Assembly (NCBI GenBank): GCA_011390805.1
Contig: JAABRT010000030.1
Coordinates: forward strand, 1-37,336
Reading direction: 5' to 3'
Source: Gemmatimonas sp.
GTDB lineage: Bacteria; Gemmatimonadota; Gemmatimonadetes; Gemmatimonadales; Gemmatimonadaceae
Length of the DNA stretch: 37,336 nucleotides
In this document: positions 32,401 through 37,336 of the stretch, one piece after another
How the letters are laid out: each line of letters starts with the position of its first letter
Numbering within the stretch: position 1 is the stretch's first letter
Program-made: the position numbers and the translations under genes
Notes under the pieces: model-generated
Told to the model about the DNA's origin: nothing
Database searches by the model: none
Seen by the model: the letters and a program-made list of their open reading frames with translations, nothing else

Positions 32401-32512
32401 AGTTGTCATACTGAACTTTCGAGCGGCCAAAGTTCTGGCTTTCCGCGGTTGGCGCAACAGCGTGCGCTCCGAGCGCAATCATGACTGCTGCGCAGACGTG
32501 GCGATGGACCAT
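29417..32512 (-). CDS. Exported metalloprotease-like / TolB propeller / Omp85-type barrel fusion protein
   Basis: A 1031-residue exported protein joining three modules. After a signal peptide ending TAESQ (about residue 26), an MA-clan peptidase-like domain (about 40-270) carries the zinc motif HELVHVFQY with the downstream Glu in GMAEYLSIG. A six-bladed TolB/WD40-like propeller follows (about 280-580) with repeats such as SPDGRFVAFFS, SPDGQRLAVV, SPDGTRLVFSG and SPDGRSIAFAT. The C-terminal 350 residues form an Omp85-like barrel with the PLMRGYEPRDFR loop and end in APGW. GGGAGGA just before the ATG at 32512 fixes the start. Such fusions recur in Gemmatimonadota-type genomes. A surface-anchored sensor or protease role is inferred. 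Confidence 0.87.
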   Translation of the reverse strand: MVHRHVCAAVMIALGAHAVAPTAESQNFGRSKVQYDNFDFRIQPSPHFATHFYPAESLAVADAARMAERWYARHSALLNLEFTSNPLIFYADHPDFQQSNVVEGTIGVGTGGITEGLRERVIMPLTGVYAATDHVLGHELVHVFQYKLAAQSDGGLRSLGGLPLWVIEGMAEYLSIGRYDPNTAMWLRDAVLRDDLPTLEQLTNDPRYFPYRFGQAFWAYVGGRWGDAMVNTLFRAALAEGWDAALQSQLGFDGEALSSMWHAALTAQYAVASQRARPDSVGRLIIGGNGPGQQNVSPSVSPDGRFVAFFSSRNLFGIDLYVAETATGRVIRQLTDVTSDPHFDALSFINSAGAWSPDGQRLAVVVFAGGDNEINILNASTGKVDRRIRFGDVSALSDPAWSPDGTRLVFSGLRGGISDLYVHTIATNATRQLTNDRYAQLQPVWSPDGRSIAFATDAGEPTDFDRLAFAPLRLAVFDVSGGQVQLLPRAARGKAINPQFTPDGTSLLFVGDPDGISDIYSMSLRDLQITRITAVATGISGIGDMSPAISVAANTGDVVFSVFTEGGFAIRSLPSGAMQRLALTDVPLAERQPPGALPPSGVLPPATRTGATAGYVASVLESPLRGLPAVLPQATRPYRSRLALAGIGGASVGASVGGGIGTGLAGGVAFQFSDMLGNRMLNAAVQAQGTVKDIGGQVQYLNRGSRLNYGVVAQHVPLLGVAGNYSNTDFNIDGQQVPGVIVTRVLQRQYIDNAQAIVQYPLSSTRRLELTAGGQRIGFGVEVDSQFIVGNQVLAQRRQNVPTGVPALTFGTASLAYVGDFSFFGYTSPVAGGRYRFEAAPFVGSIDYTTVLADYRRYFFNNPFTLAIRGLHYGRYGGGAEDRRLQSLYVGQGPLMRGYEPRDFRRSECTSGTSDANDCPEFSRLNGSRIGVMNVELRVPLLGSEQFGLIDFPYFPLEIAPFFDAGVAWTQDQGPALRFDRTTSDRVPVFSTGVTARVNLLGYAVVEAYYAYPFQRPGRGGMFGFQLAPGW

Positions 32513-32633
32513 CAAGTTCCTCCCAGTCGGCAACATGCGTAGAATACATGTGATACCAAAATTGTGAGGTGCCGTTCCGAACGCCGAGGCCGCTTAACAC
32601 TCTCGTACTTGCCTTGCCCCACACATGCACGAA

Positions 32634-35600
32634 CTATTTTTTGCGCGCTGACAACGCCGCGCTCACCGCCTGCTCAAGCTCGGCCAGCGGCACCGGTTTC
32701 TGCAACACCGCTGCCGCACCAACCGCCGCCAGACGTTCGGCGGTCAGGCGATGGCTGTAGCCCGTGACAATCACCACCGGCAACGACGCACGCAGCGCAT
32801 GAACTGCTTCAGCCAGCACGTCGCCGGTCATGCCCGGCATGGTTTGATCGGTCACCAACAAATCAACATCCGCCGGCGCATGTGTAATCGCCGATAGCGC
32901 TTCCCGCGGATCATTAAACGTGCGCACCTTGCAGCCCAGCTTGCTGAGTGCGCGCTCCACGACACGCGCCACGGCCGGTTCATCGTCAACCAGCACCACG
33001 CGCGCGTCAACGCACACACTACGCGACGCAGCGCTGCCGCGAACGTCAACGGCTTGCGAACCGGCGACAGGTGTGGCCGCGCCTAGCGGCGCTACAACTG
33101 ACGCCGGCGTTCCTGAGACCGGCGTTGCACGGATTTCAGGCGTTCCAGATGTGGCAGCTTTGTCGGATGTTGCGGGTGTGGCAGACGTGCCAGGCGCTGC
33201 AGGCGCCGCAGACGCTCCCGACGTATCAGGCGCTGCAGCTGGCGTTGTCATCGAAGACGGATTTACCGGTTCTCCGTGCAAGCCAGCCTCAGCACCCTGC
33301 CCAGTCGCGTCGCTCGCACTACCACTCGCACCACCACTCGCACCACCACTCACACCACCACTCACACCACCACTCGCACTCGCACTCTCAGCCACCAGCG
33401 GGAACACCACATCGAACGTCGTGCCTGCTCCCGGCTCGCTCTGCACACGTACGCGTCCGCCATGCGAGGCAACGATGCCGTGCAGCACCGACAAACCGAG
33501 CCCGGTACCTTCCCCCACCGGCTTCGTCGTAAAGAACGGCTCGAACACGCGATCGCGCACATCTGCAGGCATACCGACACCGGTGTCGCGCACGCGAAGC
33601 CGCACAACACGCGACGTTTCCGACAGCACATCATCAGGCGCCGGCAACACATCGAGCCGCACTTCGAGCGTGCCGCCGTTTGTGGGGCGCATCGCGTATT
33701 CCGCATTCGAACACAAGTTGAACAGCAGCTGCTGCAGCTGCGTAACATCACCGCGTATCGCGTACACAGACTCACCGCCCGTCACCACAAGATCCACCGT
33801 GCGCGGAATCAGCGACCGCAACATGGGCATGAGCGCGCGCACAACGGCACCCACATCGACAATGCGCTCGTGCGGCGTCTGACGGCGGCTGAATGTCAGA
33901 ATCTGCCGCACCAGATCACGGGCGCGCTCGCTGGCATCGAGCACGGCCGACAAATGACTGGCCACTTCATCCGGATCGTGCAGTGTATCCCGCGCCAGTT
34001 CGGCGTTGCCGCGGATAACGCCGAGCAGGTTATTGAAGTCGTGCGCCACACCACCCGCGAGCGTGCCCAGCGACTCGAGCTTCTGGGCTTCGCGGACCTG
34101 CGCTTCGAGCAGCTGACGCTCTGCGCTCGCTGCGTGTGATGCCGACAAGTCACGCAGCACCCAGTGCTGCACGGGCCCGTCATCACGCTCAATCGTTGTC
34201 ACGGTAACGGCTACCGGCACAACCTGTCCATCGGCGGAACGCACCTCTGTTTCCACCGCATCACTCACCGCTCCACGCGCCGCGAGTTCCAGCGGAAACG
34301 AGAGCGACTGCAGCGACGTGGCGACAAGCTCACGTCCCGCACCAAGCAACGTCGCAGCCGCCGAATTGGCGGCAATAATCCGGTTGTCGCGCACCAGCAT
34401 GTTGGCGTCAAACGCACGTTCAAATAGCGTGCGAAAGCGTTTCTCGCTTGCACGGGCACGGCGCTCGCTTGCTTCCAGCTCTTCGGCACGATCCTGCAGC
34501 GTACGCAATCTCCAGCGATGCGCTGCGACAATGAGCGCCAACGCAGACAACGCATACGCCAGCAACGCCAGCGGTGAACGCCAACGCGGATAAGCAATCG
34601 CAAAGCGCTGCACGATCGGACCGTACTCACGTCCTGCGTAATCACGGGCCCAGCCACGCACCGTGTATCTGCCCGATGGCAAGGCAGGATAGGCAGCCTC
34701 ACGATCCAGCGACCACGTTGCTGCTGTGGTGGCCAGCGGACCTTCCAGCTCAATGCGGTAGCGCAGGTCCGCTTCGCGATGGAAGGTGGGCAGGGAGAGG
34801 AGCACCCGCACACGATTCGCGTTGGCGGGTACTGTGGCTCCATCCAACACGTCCAGCTCTTCGTTGCCGCCTTGCACTACGCGCATGCCAAACGCATTCA
34901 CGCTGGGCGCCGCTAAGGACCGTGCGTCCACCCATCCTATTCCATGAGCCGTTCCGATCCATCGTGCGCCCGGCGCTCCGCCATCTCCAATTGACTGCAC
35001 TATCGGACTCGGCAATCCGTCTTGAGGGCCGATAAGCATCTCCACACGCCACGAGGTGCTGTCCTTCGCACTCATATCAAGCACGGCAAGCCCCGCCGAT
35101 GTCGCCAGCAACACGCGATCCGGCTCATCGCAGCGCACATCACGCACGTACTCGCTTGGCAATCGCTCCCTTACCTGCGGCGGCAGAGCGCGCCAGGCGG
35201 TGTCATCGGGATTTCGCCAGAACACGCCATGATTGCCGGCGGCGAGCAGGCGACTGCCGGCATCGGCAGGCATGCGGCAGAGCGCGTACACTTCTACCGT
35301 CCGTCCCGTTTCCCGGTATGACGTATCTACACGCCACGCACCGTTGCGTCGCACGGCAGTGCCAAAACTTCCGGCAACCCAAACCGTGGGATCATCGGCA
35401 CGCTCGCCAACGATTTCCCATGCGCTACCGTTCGGAGCGCCATCAAGCGATTGCCAGCGATCATTGTCCCAGCGCATCACACCGGCGTCCGTGGCTGCGA
35501 GCAGCGCTGATGCATCCTCGTTTTCACGCTCAATCGCAAAGCGCATGAACCTCACGCGCCCCGCCCCGGCAGAACGATCCACCCATCGCCCCGCCTCTCG

Positions 35601-36911
35601 TCGCCACGCGCCGAGCGCCGCACCCACCCACGCCTCCGCTCCCTGTTCACCGGTGTGAATGAACATGGTGTTTGCACGCCCATCCATGACATCATCAACA
35701 GACACGATCTGACGCGCCGACACGCTGTCAATTTCGTACACGCCAAAGTTGCTGGTGCCGATCCACGCGACACCGCGTCGGCCAAACGGTTGCTCCAGAA
35801 TTGACGAAATTGAAAGTCGCAACCCTGCACGCGCAGAAATGAGCGTTGCCGCCCGGCCAACACTTAACCGGACCAAACCGTCGCCAAACGTGCCCACGTA
35901 CACGGCCTGGCCACCGGCATGCCCCGATACGCTGCGTAGTGAATGCACAGGTGTTCTGGGCTCGCTGCTGCGCAACTGAATGGTGTCCCATTTGCGCGCG
36001 CGTTGCCTGAGCAACAACCCATCAAGCGTGCCAACCCATAGCTCATGACCACCGGATTTCGGTGCGACCGTTGCGAGTCGATAGGCGTTTACCGGCGAAT
36101 CTGCAACGCGCTGCCAGCGATCATTACCGATAATGGTGTCGGACCGCTCGTCGAGCTGATACACTCCCTCGCTGGTCGCCGCATACAAGGTGCGCGCATC
36201 GTTCTCAACGACGTGAAAGTGCTCTACAGCACGCGTGGAGAGTCCGTCACGAGGTCCGTACACCTTCTGCCATCGCCCGTCGCTCCAGCGCGCGGCAACG
36301 CCGTACGAGGTGGCCAGCCACAACTCATCGCGCTGACGTGTGCGTGCGCGGGGCTTGATCACAAGGCCTTCCAGGCGAAGCCCGGGCGGCAGTGCCAATG
36401 GCACCCAGCGATCGTTGGAGAAGAACGCCACACCACTTGACGTTGAGGCGATGAGTCGCGGCGTTCCATCCAGCGCATCGCTCACACTCAACGAGTACAC
36501 CGTTCCCTGCGGTAAGCCGTGGCTGTCGTTGAACAGGCTTAAGTCGCCTCGGGGAGTGCGCCGCACCACACTGTTGCGCGTGCCAAACCACACATTGCCG
36601 TCGGGCGTCTGCACAATCGTTCGCACATGCGATGACGTGCCGGGGATCGTGATCAGCTCAAACTGTGCCCCTTCAAAGCGGTGCGGACCCGCTTCAGTAC
36701 CAATCCACAGCGTCCCGTCGGGCAGCGCTTCTACGGCAAAGACGGCGAGCGAACGCAACCCGTCGGGTGTGGCGAACAAGCGCTCCGAATAATCGCGGAG
36801 CGCAATCGGCGTGGAAGCACTGCCAACCGAGCCCCCCGGACCGGACTGGGCCCCAAGTGGCGACAGTGCACTCAACAACAAACAACAGAACCGGCGAAAG
36901 AAGCCGAGCAC
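32634..36911 (-). CDS. Hybrid sensor histidine kinase with reactive propeller sensor and receiver domain
   Basis: A one-protein phosphorelay of 1425 residues. A signal-like N-terminus (GFFRRFCCLLLSALSPLGAQ) leads into two periplasmic two-component-regulator propellers (about 30-690, many LWIGT and VWFGT repeats). A Y_Y_Y domain (to about 765) and one membrane helix (about 775-795) follow. Then come a PAS domain (about 825-935), HisKA with the phosphorylated His in GGVAHDFNNLLG (near 954), and HATPase_c with NLCSNAEYA, DTGVGMP and GTGLGLS. A Gly/Ser then Ala/Thr/Pro linker of about 125 residues ends in a receiver domain with DDEP and the phospho-Asp in LLVTDQTMPG (near 1355). The start is GTG at 36911 without a strong ribosome-binding site. 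This BvgS/HTCS-like design senses an extracellular ligand, often polysaccharide in Bacteroidota. Confidence 0.93.
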   Translation of the reverse strand: MLGFFRRFCCLLLSALSPLGAQSGPGGSVGSASTPIALRDYSERLFATPDGLRSLAVFAVEALPDGTLWIGTEAGPHRFEGAQFELITIPGTSSHVRTIVQTPDGNVWFGTRNSVVRRTPRGDLSLFNDSHGLPQGTVYSLSVSDALDGTPRLIASTSSGVAFFSNDRWVPLALPPGLRLEGLVIKPRARTRQRDELWLATSYGVAARWSDGRWQKVYGPRDGLSTRAVEHFHVVENDARTLYAATSEGVYQLDERSDTIIGNDRWQRVADSPVNAYRLATVAPKSGGHELWVGTLDGLLLRQRARKWDTIQLRSSEPRTPVHSLRSVSGHAGGQAVYVGTFGDGLVRLSVGRAATLISARAGLRLSISSILEQPFGRRGVAWIGTSNFGVYEIDSVSARQIVSVDDVMDGRANTMFIHTGEQGAEAWVGAALGAWRREAGRWVDRSAGAGRVRFMRFAIERENEDASALLAATDAGVMRWDNDRWQSLDGAPNGSAWEIVGERADDPTVWVAGSFGTAVRRNGAWRVDTSYRETGRTVEVYALCRMPADAGSRLLAAGNHGVFWRNPDDTAWRALPPQVRERLPSEYVRDVRCDEPDRVLLATSAGLAVLDMSAKDSTSWRVEMLIGPQDGLPSPIVQSIGDGGAPGARWIGTAHGIGWVDARSLAAPSVNAFGMRVVQGGNEELDVLDGATVPANANRVRVLLSLPTFHREADLRYRIELEGPLATTAATWSLDREAAYPALPSGRYTVRGWARDYAGREYGPIVQRFAIAYPRWRSPLALLAYALSALALIVAAHRWRLRTLQDRAEELEASERRARASEKRFRTLFERAFDANMLVRDNRIIAANSAAATLLGAGRELVATSLQSLSFPLELAARGAVSDAVETEVRSADGQVVPVAVTVTTIERDDGPVQHWVLRDLSASHAASAERQLLEAQVREAQKLESLGTLAGGVAHDFNNLLGVIRGNAELARDTLHDPDEVASHLSAVLDASERARDLVRQILTFSRRQTPHERIVDVGAVVRALMPMLRSLIPRTVDLVVTGGESVYAIRGDVTQLQQLLFNLCSNAEYAMRPTNGGTLEVRLDVLPAPDDVLSETSRVVRLRVRDTGVGMPADVRDRVFEPFFTTKPVGEGTGLGLSVLHGIVASHGGRVRVQSEPGAGTTFDVVFPLVAESASASGGVSGGVSGGASGGASGSASDATGQGAEAGLHGEPVNPSSMTTPAAAPDTSGASAAPAAPGTSATPATSDKAATSGTPEIRATPVSGTPASVVAPLGAATPVAGSQAVDVRGSAASRSVCVDARVVLVDDEPAVARVVERALSKLGCKVRTFNDPREALSAITHAPADVDLLVTDQTMPGMTGDVLAEAVHALRASLPVVIVTGYSHRLTAERLAAVGAAAVLQKPVPLAELEQAVSAALSARKK
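33322..33381. repeat. 12-bp coding minisatellite in the sensor-kinase linker
   Basis: Five consecutive units close to CCACTCGCACCA (33322, 33334, 33346, 33358, 33370) encode the repeat GGVSGGVSGGASGGASG between the ATPase and receiver domains. The unit length is a multiple of three, so copy-number change would lengthen the linker without a frameshift. Confidence 0.9.
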
Positions 36912-37059
36912 TTTGATTGGACGAGGATCCGCCAGAAGCCGATGGCGAAGCAGTGGCTCGTTGCCGCCGCGAAAGATCCGCAGCGCAACGAAGGGGAGTG
37001 CTTGTAATATCGGCGCGTACGCAACCGAACGTGACTGTTACCGCATCACGGATCCTTTT

Positions 37060-37336
37060 TCAGGAAAAACCCTTCGCCGCTTCGGCCACCGAGGGGTCCA
37101 TCGACGGGTATTGCGGGTTGAGCTGCTCCATTGATTCAACGAGCAGGCGCGCCACGAGCAGGTTGCGGATGTCCTTGTTGTCGGACGGCACCACGTACCA
37201 GGGCGCGAACTCCGTGCTGGTGCGCGAGAGCACATCGCGATACGCCTGTGTGAAATCATCCCAGTGGGCCCGGTCTTCGAGGTCACCGAGTCGGAACTTC
37301 CAGTTCTTGGCCGGATCGTCGAGACGCGACTGCAAC
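37060..37336 (-). CDS. ppk2: Polyphosphate kinase 2 family protein, C-terminal end only
   Basis: The last 91 or so residues of a PPK2-type enzyme that transfers phosphate between polyphosphate and nucleoside di- or monophosphates. The conserved run RLDDPAKNWKFRLGDLEDR, then WDDFTQAYRDVL, SRTSTEFAPWYVVPSDNK and NLLVARLLVE is a close match to the C-terminus of this family. The Walker A and B motifs would lie outside the right edge. The gene is on the minus strand and reads in from beyond 37336; it ends at a TGA at 37060, 148 bp before the GTG of the sensor kinase. AMP- versus ADP-specific class cannot be told from this part. Confidence 0.93.
   Translation of the reverse strand, partial: LQSRLDDPAKNWKFRLGDLEDRAHWDDFTQAYRDVLSRTSTEFAPWYVVPSDNKDIRNLLVARLLVESMEQLNPQYPSMDPSVAEAAKGFS

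Noticed and set aside
33311-33390. Regular repeat array that could be mistaken for CRISPR
   Set aside because: The unit is 12 bp with no spacers, lies inside a coding frame, and no cas genes are in the window.
32920-34139. Plus-strand frames of 190-320 codons opposite the sensor kinase, with Thr/His-rich repeats
   Set aside because: They mirror the minisatellite and linker on the opposite strand of a well-supported histidine kinase.

Overview
The window is 37.3 kb of GC-rich bacterial chromosome from a diderm (Gram-negative-type) organism. It carries a TonB-dependent receptor, several outer-membrane barrel proteins, lipoproteins and exported peptidases. The mix of secreted M14/M20 peptidases, a Hanks-type kinase with membrane segments, PadR-type regulation, POTRA-less Omp85 barrels, and a metalloprotease/TolB-propeller/barrel fusion fits Gemmatimonadota best. 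That assignment is inference from gene content; no rRNA gene is present to confirm it.

Layout. 0-7.8 kb: an exported M20 peptidase (cut by the left edge), GluQ-RS, a large exported M14 carboxypeptidase, and a divergent TonB receptor ending at a strong hairpin. 7.9-12.2 kb: an RsuA-type pseudouridine synthase, a translationally coupled SET-domain/RsmC-like methyltransferase pair, and two outer-membrane barrel proteins. 12.2-15.7 kb: a poorly coding 0.7 kb stretch, a two-helix membrane peptide, a small stress-like protein, and a PadR regulator divergent from an outer-membrane protein with two palindromic operators 30 bp apart. 15.9-19.2 kb: a Ser/Thr kinase coupled to an unknown membrane-anchored protein. 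19.3-23.6 kb: a minus-strand set with an exported two-Cys protein, a TlpA thioredoxin, CcdA, a SoxB-like metallophosphoesterase without a signal peptide, and a DsbA-like lipoprotein. This looks like a periplasmic thiol-redox unit with a SoxB relative.

23.9-29.2 kb is an accessory islet that is partly AT-richer. It holds a RibD/DHFR-like reductase followed by an attC-like half site, a metallophosphoesterase, an HNH nuclease overlapping a MazG-type pyrophosphohydrolase, a PIN/Phd toxin-antitoxin pair with a promoter lying in tandem palindromes, a broken HipA kinase fused to an unrelated small domain, and a PH-like membrane protein. It ends at tRNA-Pro(GGG). A 23-bp imperfect direct repeat (21/23) occurs at 23861 and again inside the tRNA terminator at 29101, so the islet may have been inserted there.

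29.2-37.3 kb: tRNA-Pro, a 13-bp tandem repeat, the 1031-residue protease/propeller/barrel fusion, a 1426-codon hybrid sensor kinase with a 12-bp minisatellite in its linker, and the C-terminal end of a PPK2 polyphosphate kinase cut by the right edge.
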